Shown: positions 1 through 8,653 of the stretch, in pieces
Position numbering within the stretch: the stretch's first letter is position 1
Layout of the letters: every line of letters starts with the position of its first letter
NCBI RefSeq assembly: GCF_000314995.1
Contig: NZ_BAEO01000052.1
Coordinates: 1 to 64,000, forward strand
DNA: 64,000 nt
DNA from: Paraglaciecola arctica BSs20135
GTDB taxonomy: Bacteria; Pseudomonadota; Gammaproteobacteria; Enterobacterales; Alteromonadaceae
Direction of reading: 5' to 3'
Made by a program: the position numbers and the translations under genes
Notes under the pieces: model-generated
What the model was told of the DNA's origin: nothing
Databases searched by the model: none
Seen by the model: only the letters and a program-made list of their open reading frames with translations

Positions 1-12
1 AATAGCGATCAT

Positions 13-119
13 ACATGGTTCGCTCGCCGACTTAGCGGCTATAGCAGATTGCAGACTGTGAGGATTTACAAGCTATTACACGTCATTCCCGCCTTCGCGT
101 AATGACGTGGAGTTCTGTG
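13..119. repeat. Dispersed intergenic repeat, copy 1 (partial element)
   Basis: This block reads, in reverse complement, almost the same as 50120-50208: the same order of motifs (TGACGTGTAATAGC, TGTAAATCCTCA, GCAATCTGCTATA, CTAAGTCG, GCGAGCCAT-like) with scattered substitutions. Its right end (GACGTGGAGTTC) matches, inverted, the GAACTCCACGTC segment at 49961-49980. It contains a CGTCATT...AATGACG inverted repeat around a CCCGCCTTCGCG core. No protein is encoded. I infer a dispersed non-coding repeat of the lineage. Mobility is not shown. Confidence 0.7.
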
Positions 120-432
120 GTGAGTAGCTTTGGTCTTTGATGTTTCGCTAGTGTCTATTTACTTGTCACCGATTTTTACTCGTTTTATATATTCAAACGG
201 CAAAAATAAATAGTAGATTGCTTATGTCATATCTTAATTTCCAAGAGAACTTTGTAAGTCGTTAATTAATTGAATTTTTCCTCTATAATAGTTGTAATTC
301 TGCTATTTCAAGCAAACTACTATCCCCACTCATTTTAGCTATTAGGCTTATATCAGCCATCTTGATGGTTTACCTTGTTTTTTTGATTATAATGGCGCAA
401 TAACCTTTCTATTATTATGGAAATTTGCCTCT
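120..432. other. Intergenic region, no gene seen
   Basis: AT-rich stretch of about 310 bases between the dispersed repeat and the patatin gene. I see no convincing reading frame, RNA gene or terminator. It presumably carries the promoter of the lipase gene, but no clear -35/-10 pair stands out. Confidence 0.5.
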
Positions 433-1902
433 ATGTTGTCCATCACTTCTGGTTTTTCTCTTACCCGTTTGGAGCGTGAAATGCGCCGAGCCGACTGTTA
501 TGCTGATTGGAAAAATGCTGCTCTTGAGCATGATACGAAATCTGGTTTCGAAGCGTGGAAGAGCAAAGAAGAGTCGAAGAGTTACGATTATGTGAATATT
601 CGTACCCGAATAGACGCACTTAAAGAGTTCAGACGTCAGCAAGACGACATTGGACTTTTGTTTGCGCTCAATGAGGGGATCCATGGTAATCAAGGAGGCA
701 TGGGTAAATCTATCCTTTATAACAAGGCAAAATTTGGAACCAAACTGTTAATTGAAGAATACGTTGATGAAATAGTGAGTGCACTGGAACATATATCTAG
801 TATTCCTGATTCGAGTGAAATCACCAAAGAAGATAAGCTTGATTTTTTTGAACGTGCCAGCCACTGTTTTGGGCGTTCGGCTTTGATGTTGAGTGGCGCT
901 GGATCTCTTGGACATTTTCATCGAGGTGTCATCAAAACTTTATTTGAACATAAAGTGTTACCTACTGTTATTTCCGGTTCAAGTGCGGGGGCGGTTTCTG
1001 CTGCCATTCTTGGTACCTATACTGAAGATGAATTACCCTCGGTTTTATATGGCGATAAAGAGCTAGATCCGCAGCAGTCACAAATTGATAACCGTCCTAA
1101 AAGCCTTATTCGCAAACAATCAGACTCAACATCATTAAAAGCAATGTTGGAAGCCATTCTACCTGATATGACTTTTCAGGAGGCTTACGAAAAAACAGGA
1201 CGAATGATTAGTATCACTATTGCACCTTTTGAAGAGCACCAGTCTTCTAGGTTAATGAATGCCATCACTTCGCCTAATGTTTATATACGAACGGCAGTTA
1301 TGGCGTCTTGTGCTGTGCCTGGTGTTTACCCGCCTGTTATGTTGATGGCGAAAAATGTATATGGTGAGGCGCAACCGCATTTACCCGACCGTCGCTGGGT
1401 TGACGGTGCTGTTACCGACGATTTACCCGCTAAAAGACTTGCCAGACTTTATGGGGTTAATCATTATATTGTCAGTCAAGCCAATCCCTTAGCGCTGGCC
1501 ATTATGAAGGGCGAACAGTATATGCCTGTGTCTGAAGGGGCAAAAAAAGTGTTCCGATTATCCACTCATGAAATCTTAAAAAGTGGAGAAAAATTTAGCC
1601 GCCGTTATTTACGTAAAATACCAGAAGTGGGTAAAGCCATGAATATGTTCTATTCGGTTATGGCGCAAGATTACAAAGGTGATGTGAATATTGCACCCAA
1701 TTTCAATTTTGTTGATCCTCAAAAACTGTTGGGACAACTCACCTCTACTGAAATACAGGAATTGGTTATTGAAGGCGAACGGTCCACTTGGCCGCAATTG
1801 GAACAGATTAAAATTTGCTCCAAAATTGGCCTTAAATTAGATGAAATATTGGATCACCATAGTGACCACAATATTAAACGCTTGTATAAGAAACGCCGTT
1901 GA
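433..1902 (+). CDS. Patatin-like phospholipase with DUF3336 N-terminal region
   Basis: Predicted acyl hydrolase (lipase/phospholipase A family). The first ~150 residues resemble the DUF3336 region that precedes patatin domains in TGL3/4-like lipases. The patatin core follows, with an oxyanion loop SGAGSLGHFHRG near residue 153, the nucleophile elbow GSSAG (Ser near 183) and the dyad aspartate in WVDGA near 323, so both catalytic residues are present. There is no signal peptide or clear membrane segment, so a cytosolic or membrane-peripheral enzyme is likely. The 489 aa length fits the bacterial family. No strong Shine-Dalgarno precedes the ATG at 433. It stands alone and converges on the gene at 1954-2649. 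The substrate is unknown. Confidence 0.88.
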   Translation: MLSITSGFSLTRLEREMRRADCYADWKNAALEHDTKSGFEAWKSKEESKSYDYVNIRTRIDALKEFRRQQDDIGLLFALNEGIHGNQGGMGKSILYNKAKFGTKLLIEEYVDEIVSALEHISSIPDSSEITKEDKLDFFERASHCFGRSALMLSGAGSLGHFHRGVIKTLFEHKVLPTVISGSSAGAVSAAILGTYTEDELPSVLYGDKELDPQQSQIDNRPKSLIRKQSDSTSLKAMLEAILPDMTFQEAYEKTGRMISITIAPFEEHQSSRLMNAITSPNVYIRTAVMASCAVPGVYPPVMLMAKNVYGEAQPHLPDRRWVDGAVTDDLPAKRLARLYGVNHYIVSQANPLALAIMKGEQYMPVSEGAKKVFRLSTHEILKSGEKFSRRYLRKIPEVGKAMNMFYSVMAQDYKGDVNIAPNFNFVDPQKLLGQLTSTEIQELVIEGERSTWPQLEQIKICSKIGLKLDEILDHHSDHNIKRLYKKRR

Positions 1903-1953
1903 TTTCGGATTAGAATTTGCCGTCAGATATTAGGCTTTTATATTAGGCAGAGG

Positions 1954-2649
1954 TTAATCGGTAATTAATTTAGCTCGCAAATCCTCAACTAACCGCTTTC
2001 GACTACTAGTTGGATATTCTACGGGTGAGAAGGGCATGGCAGCCTGTTCGTATTGGTCAATGAGATTTAAAATATGATTTTTTTCTTCCATGTTGAAGTC
2101 CGTTTTTACCCCGTTTTGAGTTAGCGTAATCAATGCCTCCTGTAGCACTTCTTTGGTGGCTATTGATTGCACTGATGATGGGTCTGCAACACATAAACTA
2201 AATACACCTTTGAGAAAGTAATCCCAAGCTACGTCGGTTCGCGCTCCTAAGCAATCTGAAATGATACTGCCATTTTCTGTAAAGCTGTCTTGCAAAGGAA
2301 ATATTTTGCAATTGAGGATCTTCAGCTCCGCAGCAAAATTTTGCTTAAATCGTTCTTTAAGATCAGCATGTGCTTGTACCGAACCAACTTTAGTTTTGGT
2401 TTCTACTGCAAGAGTTACCCAGAATTTATTGCCGGGATGGAAGTACTTTTCAATTCTAAGCCCAGTTGAGTTTAATTCACCGAAGGCTTGTGAAATACAC
2501 TTTTTATCGCTTATGACATTGTAAGAAGGCGCAGGTATCAGCTGCTGGCTTAACAGAATATCTAATTCTTCTGGTGAAATAGCGCAGGTGTTAGCAAATA
2601 GTTCTGAGGTCTGATAATGATGATCTAGGTAATTTTGTAGGTCGTTCAT
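1954..2649 (-). CDS. Conserved protein of unknown function (possibly DUF6058-like)
   Basis: A 231-residue soluble protein without signal peptide or transmembrane segment. I do not recognise a catalytic motif. The N-terminus (YLDHHYQTSELFANTCAISP) followed by a short IPAPSY segment recalls DUF6058-type proteins seen in marine Alteromonadales, but this is from memory and weak. It lies downstream of the metY-like gene on the same strand, with a strong hairpin between them, so it is probably transcribed separately. Confidence 0.6.
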   Translation of the reverse strand: MNDLQNYLDHHYQTSELFANTCAISPEELDILLSQQLIPAPSYNVISDKKCISQAFGELNSTGLRIEKYFHPGNKFWVTLAVETKTKVGSVQAHADLKERFKQNFAAELKILNCKIFPLQDSFTENGSIISDCLGARTDVAWDYFLKGVFSLCVADPSSVQSIATKEVLQEALITLTQNGVKTDFNMEEKNHILNLIDQYEQAAMPFSPVEYPTSSRKRLVEDLRAKLITD

Positions 2650-2681
2650 AGAGAAAATTGTTATCTAATTATTTCATTGAT

Positions 2682-2704
2682 AACTGGGGCAATATGCCCC
2701 AGTT
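2682..2704. terminator. Strong hairpin between the metY-like gene and the next gene
   Basis: A 10-bp perfect stem, AACTGGGGCA with TGCCCCAGTT and loop ATA, 22 bases past the stop codon of the minus-strand sulfhydrylase gene. The T-run (GTTTTTATA) is on the plus-strand side. On the minus strand the hairpin lacks a clear T-tract. Probably the 3' end of the metY-like transcript. Confidence 0.55.
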
Positions 2705-2725
2705 TTTATATCAACGTTTTGATTG

Positions 2726-4015
2726 TTATTTTACCGCATCAAGCGCCTGACTGACATCGGCAATGATATCGTCAATATTTTCGATACCCACTGATATTCT
2801 AACTAGGTCTTCGCTGACACCCGCTTTGGCTAGTTCTTCTGGGTTGAGTTGCCTGTGGGTAGTTGATGCAGGATGACAGGCTAGGGATTTAGCGTCGCCT
2901 ATGTTGACCAGTCTTAAGATCATTTGTAAGGCATCGATAAACTGACCGCCAGCCACTTTACTTGACGATTCGGCGCTAGTTTTTATACCAAAACTTAAAA
3001 TACCCGATGCTTTGCCAGCAGTGATCTTTTGGCAAGTGGCTTGGTAGGGGCTGTCTGGTAGGGCTGCATAATTAACCCAACTTACTTTAGGGTGAGCCGT
3101 TAAATACGCCGCTAGTTTTTCAGCATTTTCACAATGGCGTTCCATACGTAAGCCCAATGTCTCAAGGCCCATCAAAATATTGAATGAGTTAGTTGGCGAA
3201 ATAGCTGCGCCAGTGTTACGTAGCGGTGCCACGCGACAACGACCTATATAAGCTGCAGCACCAAGTGCCTCAGTGTAGACCACGCCGTGATACGACGGAT
3301 CAGGTTGGTTTAAAACCGGGAAACGTTCTTTGTTAGCCACCCAATCAAATTTACCTGAGTCTACAATTATGCCGCCAATAGAGGTGCCATGACCGCCAAT
3401 GTATTTGGTTAATGAATGAATAACGATGGCTGCGCCATGTTCGAATGGACGACATAAAAATGGGGTGGCAACTGTGTTATCAACAATCAGAGGTACACCG
3501 TGCTTGGCGCCGATTTCAGCAAGTTTTTGTAAATCCACAACATTGCCAGCAGGGTTACCAATAGACTCACAGAAAATAGCTTTGGTATTTTTATCAATGG
3601 CGGCTTCAAAGGCGGCATAGTCGTCACCGGCAATCATGCGTGCTTCTATACCTTGATTCGGTAGCGCATGAGCGAATAAATTGTAAGTCCCACCATATAG
3701 CTGACTGGTGCTGACAATATTGTCTCCTACGGAACAAATACACTGAATCGCGTAAGTGATCGCCGCCATACCCGATGCAACGGCTAACGCAGCTATCCCA
3801 CCTTCCATAGCGGCAATGCGTTCTTCAAGCACGGCTGTGGTTGGGTTCATGATCCGCGTGTAGATATTCCCGGGTACTTTTAGATCGAATAGATCTGCAC
3901 CATGTTGAGTGTTGTCAAAGGTATAAGACGTAGTTTGGTAAATCGGTACCGCCGCGGCTTTGGTGGTTTCTTCTGAAGTGTAACCATGGTGTAAAGCTAA
4001 GGATTCTAGTTTCAT
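2726..4015 (-). CDS. metY: O-acetylhomoserine aminocarboxypropyltransferase (sulfhydrylase)
   Basis: PLP enzyme of the Cys/Met-metabolism family. It makes homocysteine from O-acetylhomoserine and sulfide (direct sulfhydrylation for methionine). Visible features are the YTRIMNPT motif binding the PLP phosphate, IVDNTVATP (PLP-ring aspartate) and HSLTKYIGGHG with the Schiff-base lysine. Length is typical (429 aa). I place the start at the internal ATG at 4015 because AAGGAA lies about 9 bases upstream and MKLESLALHHGY is the usual N-terminus. An ATG 48 bases further upstream is in frame but less well supported. It is a single gene with no other methionine genes nearby. I see no convincing MetJ box or SAM riboswitch. 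O-acetylserine activity is also possible in this family. Confidence 0.93.
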   Translation of the reverse strand: MKLESLALHHGYTSEETTKAAAVPIYQTTSYTFDNTQHGADLFDLKVPGNIYTRIMNPTTAVLEERIAAMEGGIAALAVASGMAAITYAIQCICSVGDNIVSTSQLYGGTYNLFAHALPNQGIEARMIAGDDYAAFEAAIDKNTKAIFCESIGNPAGNVVDLQKLAEIGAKHGVPLIVDNTVATPFLCRPFEHGAAIVIHSLTKYIGGHGTSIGGIIVDSGKFDWVANKERFPVLNQPDPSYHGVVYTEALGAAAYIGRCRVAPLRNTGAAISPTNSFNILMGLETLGLRMERHCENAEKLAAYLTAHPKVSWVNYAALPDSPYQATCQKITAGKASGILSFGIKTSAESSSKVAGGQFIDALQMILRLVNIGDAKSLACHPASTTHRQLNPEELAKAGVSEDLVRISVGIENIDDIIADVSQALDAVK

Positions 4016-4153
4016 GTCGAGTCTGTTCCTTGTTGATTGGATTTTTTTTAATACATCAACCATAGCCCTTTGTCTCTGGTGAGTTCAAACATAAGTGTTT
4101 AAATTTATTGGTCTTATTTGGAATAAGGTATATGTCTAATAATATAATTAAGC

Positions 4154-4840
4154 TTAAATAAGGGTCAAGTGTGCCTTACCTGCAATATAGGCCTTTTTGA
4201 ATTGATGAAAGTATTCTCCTAGAGCGTCGGCTGCATGTTTATCCTCTGCCATTTTTAACACCTCAATAGCGACTTCTGCGGTACACAGTTGATGGATGTG
4301 TGCTGCTTCACGAAGCTGGTAAGTAGAGGCTTTTTCAGGCTGAATACCCAATACAGGTAAAGTAACAAAGCAGGGACTTTTAAACATTTTGCTGGCTTCA
4401 CGCCATGTGCCATCTAACATCACAAATAGTGGTGTTTTACCTTGTTCGATAGCGACTAAATCTTTAGGAGAGTTGATACATCTGTCTGCCTCGGCATATT
4501 GCTGTGGAAATACTAAAATAGGCGCGTATTTTGGATTTTTTAATAACGCGAGTAATGCCGGATCTGGGGCGACTCTGTCCCATCTAAATGCATAATTGTC
4601 TGCTATAACATCTGCTATAAGTTTGCCGGTATTGGTGGGTTTGTAATATTCATTTTTATACATCACCAAACAAAAAGCGCTGTGGCTGGTAATGGTTGGA
4701 CGCTGAGCACAAATACATTTTTTTTCTGGTATTAAACAATGCTCGCAACGCTTAACTTTATAACCTCTAGCCCTAAATTCTTTTGTCGATAGCGCTAGCT
4801 GCTGCTTGCGCAAAATTTGTACTGAATTGATATGAGGCAA
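4154..4840 (-). CDS. tapT: DTW-domain protein, probable tRNA-uridine aminocarboxypropyltransferase (TapT-like)
   Basis: Predicted to transfer the 3-amino-3-carboxypropyl group of S-adenosylmethionine to uridine 47 of tRNA (acp3U), as E. coli TapT (YfiP) does. Near residue 34 is a cysteine cluster CEHCLIPEKKCIC, which probably binds zinc. The family motif follows as LDGTWREASKMF in the second half. The 228 aa length fits. Start uncertain: the frame opens with TTG at 4840 and I find no nearby upstream ATG. It is divergent from the acetyltransferase at 4911, leaving about 70 bases for both promoters. Confidence 0.82.
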   Translation of the reverse strand: MPHINSVQILRKQQLALSTKEFRARGYKVKRCEHCLIPEKKCICAQRPTITSHSAFCLVMYKNEYYKPTNTGKLIADVIADNYAFRWDRVAPDPALLALLKNPKYAPILVFPQQYAEADRCINSPKDLVAIEQGKTPLFVMLDGTWREASKMFKSPCFVTLPVLGIQPEKASTYQLREAAHIHQLCTAEVAIEVLKMAEDKHAADALGEYFHQFKKAYIAGKAHLTLI

Positions 4841-4910
4841 AATAATCCGTGAGTAAATAGCTATTCTTGTAATATCATCGCTTTTTTTAGAGATTTAAAA
4901 TAGTCAAAGT

Positions 4911-5453
4911 ATGAAAATTCAGGTTGATAACGACATTCACATTGAGCTCCTAGTACCCATATTCGCCGCGCGTTTATTTAATTTAACTAATAACAACAGA
5001 TCCCATTTAAAAAAATGGTTAGCCTGGTTAGATTTAGTGGAAACTTTTGAAGATACACAAACATTTATCGACACGGCGGTTCATCAACACAATAATAATG
5101 AGGCCACCACTTTTGCCATTTTGTATCGCGGCGATTTAGTGGGTATAGCGGGGTTTAATCATTATGATTATCAACATAAATGGGGGGCGATTGGTTATTG
5201 GCTTTGTGCTTCTTGTACTGGTAAAGGTTTGATGACTAAAGTTGTACAAAAATTGCTGGAATATGGCTTTGTTGAAAACCGCCTCAACAAAATCGAAATA
5301 CGCTGCGCTAAAGAAAATCATTTGAGCAGAGCTATACCAGAACGTTTGGGTTTCACCTATGAAGCCACCTTACGTCAATGTGAGTGGTTATATGATCAGT
5401 ATGTTGATCATGCGGTTTACTCAATGTTAGCAAGTGAATATAAAAAAAGGTAA
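4911..5453 (+). CDS. RimJ/RimL-type GNAT N-acetyltransferase
   Basis: Acetyl-CoA-dependent acetyltransferase of the GNAT fold, closest in pattern to the RimL/YdaF group that acetylates N-termini of ribosomal proteins. Seen: YRGDLVGIAGFN (beta-strand region), GAIGYWLCASCTGKGLMTKVV with a CTGKGLM acetyl-CoA loop, a KIEIRCAKENHLSRAIPERLGF motif B region and a C-terminal WLYDQYVDHAVYSM segment. The length (180 aa) is typical. The true substrate cannot be read from sequence. Its stop codon lies inside the terminator hairpin of the convergent peptidase gene. Confidence 0.85.
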   Translation: MKIQVDNDIHIELLVPIFAARLFNLTNNNRSHLKKWLAWLDLVETFEDTQTFIDTAVHQHNNNEATTFAILYRGDLVGIAGFNHYDYQHKWGAIGYWLCASCTGKGLMTKVVQKLLEYGFVENRLNKIEIRCAKENHLSRAIPERLGFTYEATLRQCEWLYDQYVDHAVYSMLASEYKKR

Positions 5454-5472
5454 CCCGAATTCGGGTTACCTT
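5442..5472 (-). terminator. Intrinsic terminator of the M1 peptidase gene, embedded in the end of the GNAT gene
   Basis: A perfect 26-base palindrome at 5447-5472 (half AAGGTAACCCGAA) is followed on the minus strand by a run of seven T (the AAAAAAA at 5442-5448 read in reverse). This gives a textbook terminator for the minus-strand gene at 5512-7215. The hairpin includes the last codons and the TAA stop of the plus-strand acetyltransferase. It could also end that transcript, but the plus side has only TT. Confidence 0.8.
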
Positions 5473-5511
5473 GATGCAGATAGTCTGTAGCCACCTCAGG
5501 TTAAGGCTAAC

Positions 5512-7215
5512 TTATTTACGTTTTTTATCGCGCTTAGCTTGATTTTCTTCACATAAACCTATGATAGGCAAATAACGCAATACCTTCATCTGTGGGTCAA
5601 TAATGACGTGGTCTTGTTGATCCACATCCAAGGTTATTTGGTCATCTATAGTGGTGTAGATGGCTGTTTTGCCATTTATCGAGATAGGTATTGGCATCGG
5701 GAAAACTAGATTGGCAGGTGTTTGCCATTTAAGTACTAACTTGTTGTCTGTTCGTATCTGCTGCAATTCTGGTAAAGCGGCTTGTTTTAAATAGACATCA
5801 AATAGCCAAGTGTAATCTTCGCCTGTAAGTTTATTAACAATATCGATAAAATCTTGAGTATTCCTATATCTGGGAGCAATAGGGTAGGGTAGGTTTTGCG
5901 TATCAACTGTGGCATACAACAGTTCCCGGGTAGCTTGCCAAAAAAGCTCGTCTCCTATTAGCCATCTGAGTGTATGTAAAGTCCAGCCTCCTTTACCGTA
6001 AATATCAGAATTAAAGGCTTGGTCTGAGGTTATAACTCCTTCCATTACCACAGGATGGCAATTAACCAACCCTAAGTAGGACTCATACATAGTGTGGGTA
6101 TAAGCCGCTTCACCAAATTTGTATAGGCTGTAAATTGGCTGCATATAAAGGCCAAAACCTTCGTGTAACCATGCATCGTTAAGTTTTTCGTGGGTAATTA
6201 GATTGCCAAACCATTCGTGAGTAAGTTCATGGTGTAATAACCAATCAAAGCCATTTTTGTCCCTCAGGTACTTTTTACCATAAGCGTTGATAGTTTGATG
6301 TTCCATACCTAGATGAGGCGTTTCGACAAAACCCAACTTTTGACCACCCCAAGGGTAAGGGCCAAGAAACTCTTCAAAAAAACTAATTTGTTGTAATAAA
6401 TCGTCATTTATTAAAGCTTGTGCTTTATCAGTGTTTTTATTAAGTGCCCAGAACTCAATAGGCACCGATGCACCGTTTACGCTGGTATAGGACTGCTGAA
6501 TTCGCGTAAATGGCCCAATATTAAGGGCAATGTTGTAATCACTGGCGGGGACTGATAATTTCCAATTAAATTGGTGTTTATCGTCTCCAATATCGTTTAC
6601 CGATTCTAATATTCCATTGGTCACCGCGCTAACGGTTTTAGGCACAGTTAAGGATATCTGCATGCTGTCTGCTTTATCCGCAAAATGGTCTTTACATGGC
6701 CAAAAAAGATCACATCCCTCACCTTGCACCGCTGTGGCAATCCAAGGTGTGCCATTTTCTGTTTCGCTCCAAACAAAACCGCCAGACCAAGGAGCGTTTA
6801 GGGCAATATGTGGTTTTCCTGAATAATGCACCGCAACCTTGACTGCGGCACCTATTGTTTTAGTTTCACCTAAATCAATAGTGATAATACCGCCAACTCG
6901 TTGATAAGTAGTGGGCTTTTCATCGACCAAAATCTTAGTTACATCAAAACGACTATCTAGTTTTAACTCTACTTGGGATGTGTTCTGGGTGATTAAAAAC
7001 TGACTATATCCGACTCCCGCAATGCTTTTGCTTTTTGGGAATATTTCTAAATCTAGACCATAACTGATGACGTCTGTGCTATTGGCAATTTCTGAAAAAG
7101 GTTTTCCTGTATCACCAATAATAGGGTCCAGCGGAGCAATGCTTGTACAGGCTGTTAATGCTACTAAACCGCCAATGGTTGATATTTTTTTTACTAGCTT
7201 TAGTTTGAATGACAT
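5512..7215 (-). CDS. M1-family metallopeptidase, predicted lipoprotein
   Basis: Zinc aminopeptidase-type protein (peptidase M1, gluzincin). The gluzincin motif is complete: HELTHEW near residues 328-334, with the third ligand Glu 18-19 residues on in LNDAWLHEGFGLY. A GMEN-like exopeptidase segment appears as HLGMEHQ. The N-terminus MSFKLKLVKKISTIGGLVALTAC is a lipoprotein signal with lipobox LTAC, so it is predicted to be membrane-anchored and exported. At 567 aa it has the N-terminal beta domain, catalytic domain and only a short C-terminal part, as in leukotriene-A4-hydrolase-like or short bacterial M1 enzymes. Probably scavenges peptides in the periplasm or at the surface. Monocistronic. 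Confidence 0.9.
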   Translation of the reverse strand: MSFKLKLVKKISTIGGLVALTACTSIAPLDPIIGDTGKPFSEIANSTDVISYGLDLEIFPKSKSIAGVGYSQFLITQNTSQVELKLDSRFDVTKILVDEKPTTYQRVGGIITIDLGETKTIGAAVKVAVHYSGKPHIALNAPWSGGFVWSETENGTPWIATAVQGEGCDLFWPCKDHFADKADSMQISLTVPKTVSAVTNGILESVNDIGDDKHQFNWKLSVPASDYNIALNIGPFTRIQQSYTSVNGASVPIEFWALNKNTDKAQALINDDLLQQISFFEEFLGPYPWGGQKLGFVETPHLGMEHQTINAYGKKYLRDKNGFDWLLHHELTHEWFGNLITHEKLNDAWLHEGFGLYMQPIYSLYKFGEAAYTHTMYESYLGLVNCHPVVMEGVITSDQAFNSDIYGKGGWTLHTLRWLIGDELFWQATRELLYATVDTQNLPYPIAPRYRNTQDFIDIVNKLTGEDYTWLFDVYLKQAALPELQQIRTDNKLVLKWQTPANLVFPMPIPISINGKTAIYTTIDDQITLDVDQQDHVIIDPQMKVLRYLPIIGLCEENQAKRDKKRK

Positions 7216-7545
7216 ATAAATTGTTCTACTTATTTTCTAATTATGGATATTTTTACACGACTTAATCACAAGCACCATAACTAATAAAACTTACCTAATT
7301 AAAGTTTGGTTATATTTCTAGTCAATACCATTATTTATGTGAGTGCTAGCTGATAAATCTACTTTTACCCTTTGGTGCTTGGGCGCGACTTGATGTACCC
7401 TGTGCCGCTATTTTTGGCTAGCCTTGATTTTTTAGGTTTATTTGAATGTAAATAAGCTTGGCAAATGCCGATTAATTAAACTTAGGGCATTAGAATTGCT
7501 TGTAGAATTGTAAAAGTACAGAAAAAAGAAAATTAGGATACTGAT
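7216..7545. other. Divergent intergenic region, no gene seen
   Basis: About 330 AT-rich bases between the divergent peptidase and DUF2750 genes. It should hold both promoters. I see no RNA gene, hairpin with T-run or small frame with a ribosome binding site. Confidence 0.5.
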
Positions 7546-7953
7546 ATGAGTGAAATTTCTTCGAAGGATTTTCTTGAGTTGAGTAAAATGTTACCCGAAC
7601 TTCGCTTCGAATATGCATTAACTCAAATGATAGAAAAACAAAACTTATGGGGATTGTATGGTGAAAATGGTTGGGTGATGCTTAAGGCGGATGAAGATGC
7701 TTGTATCCCCATTTGGCCTCATAAAGAATTTGCCGAGGCTTGGGTAAAGGATGAATTTCCTAATTGCGAACCAAAACAAATTGATTTTGTGGAATGGTTA
7801 GACACATGGCTTCCGGGAATGAAAAACAACAATACTCTAGTATTAGTTTTCCCATTAGGTGATGACGAAGAAGGGATCATGCTTGAGGCCCAAGAAATGA
7901 TCGATTGTATTGAAGATGATTTAAAAAAGCTTGCGGCAAACGATCCTAATTAG
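7546..7953 (+). CDS. DUF2750 domain protein
   Basis: Small acidic cytosolic protein (135 aa) matching the DUF2750 pattern: RFEYALTQMIEKQNLWGLYGENGWVML, then PIWPHKEFAEAWV, then LPLGDDEEG-like FPLGDDEEGIMLEAQEM near the end. The family has no known function and may be related to immunity or SMI1-like folds. AGGA lies 8-9 bases before the ATG. The next gene starts on the base after the stop codon, so the two are translationally linked. Confidence 0.8.
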   Translation: MSEISSKDFLELSKMLPELRFEYALTQMIEKQNLWGLYGENGWVMLKADEDACIPIWPHKEFAEAWVKDEFPNCEPKQIDFVEWLDTWLPGMKNNNTLVLVFPLGDDEEGIMLEAQEMIDCIEDDLKKLAANDPN

Positions 7954-8493
7954 ATGCCGCTCAGTATTAATGAATTTGGATTGGGTGATCCTCTCGCCCA
8001 ATTCAAGGTGTATATCGCCAATAGGCCTGATTTTTCTAACTATTCTAGTCTAGACTCCTCGGTTAACCCTCTGTCATCAGGGGAAATACATGCAATAGGT
8101 CAAGCTTGTGGAAACGGTTGGCGCAAGGTGTTTAACGTCTATGCCAAACTAGTATTTGCTCTAAATGCTGAATCCATAGTGCCTTTGCAAGAAACACTAA
8201 GTTGGCAAAAGTTTCGTGACCATGTTTTATTGCAACATTCTTCCAACACCAGTTTACTATTTTCGCCCCCAGCAATTTCTAAGGTTAAAGATAAAGACCG
8301 CCATGTTGTTCACATTGTCATGGGAAGAACCTATGCTAAATCACTCAATTTAAGTCATTCATTAAAATGGCTAGATCATGAGTTTGCTTTAGATATGGAA
8401 AACAAGATATTGGTCTGCCCTTATTTTGACTATCGCCAGTTATCGAATATTAAAATAATACGCCTTGTAGAATTGATAAAACAAATCCGCTAA
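7954..8493 (+). CDS. Conserved protein of unknown function, coupled to the DUF2750 gene
   Basis: A 179-residue soluble protein with no recognisable catalytic motif, signal peptide or membrane segment. Its ATG follows directly on the TAG of the DUF2750 gene, suggesting one operon and translational coupling. Features seen are GQACGNGWRKVFNVYAKL in the first half and HIVMGRTYAKSL then LVCPYFDYRQLSN near the end, which look conserved and enzyme-like. It may correspond to a DUF (DUF6942-like) family of Alteromonadales, but I am not certain. Confidence 0.62.
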   Translation: MPLSINEFGLGDPLAQFKVYIANRPDFSNYSSLDSSVNPLSSGEIHAIGQACGNGWRKVFNVYAKLVFALNAESIVPLQETLSWQKFRDHVLLQHSSNTSLLFSPPAISKVKDKDRHVVHIVMGRTYAKSLNLSHSLKWLDHEFALDMENKILVCPYFDYRQLSNIKIIRLVELIKQIR

Positions 8494-8514
8494 GAAAATA
8501 TCAATATTAAAAAA

Positions 8515-8548
8515 GCACCAACTTAGTGCGTTTGCACTTGTTTGGCTT
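8515..8548 (+). promoter_or_regulatory. NtrC-like enhancer pair upstream of nasT
   Basis: First dyad GCACCAACTTAGTGC (8515-8529) fits the NtrC pattern GCAC-N7-GTGC. A second, degenerate site GCACTTGTTTGGCTT (8534-8548) has its centre 19 bp further on. The first centre is 102 bp from the -12 G of the sigma-54 element, the same geometry as at the other two nitrate promoters. That NtrC binds is inference. Confidence 0.7.
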
Positions 8549-8610
8549 AGTTAAACACATCCAAATTTTATGAATATATTTAACTAGTTGATATATATGG
8601 GTATTAAATT

Positions 8611-8626
8611 TGGCTTGTGGCTTGCT
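8611..8626 (+). promoter_or_regulatory. Sigma-54 (-24/-12) promoter of nasTS
   Basis: TGGCTTGTGGCTTGCT matches the sigma-54 consensus TGGCACG-N4-TTGCW with the GG and GC elements exactly 12 bases apart. Transcription would start near 8636, giving a very short leader before nasT, with no room for an attenuator. Confidence 0.72.
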
Positions 8627-8653
8627 AAAGCTTTGTCATAACAGTTCTTGATT

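Noticed and set aside
4016-4153. SAM riboswitch or MetJ box before metY
   Set aside because: The short upstream region has no SAM aptamer elements and no AGACGTCT-like tandem boxes.
7954-8493. Toxin-immunity pair formed by DUF2750 and its neighbour
   Set aside because: Coupling is tight, but neither shows a nuclease, pore or other toxin motif.
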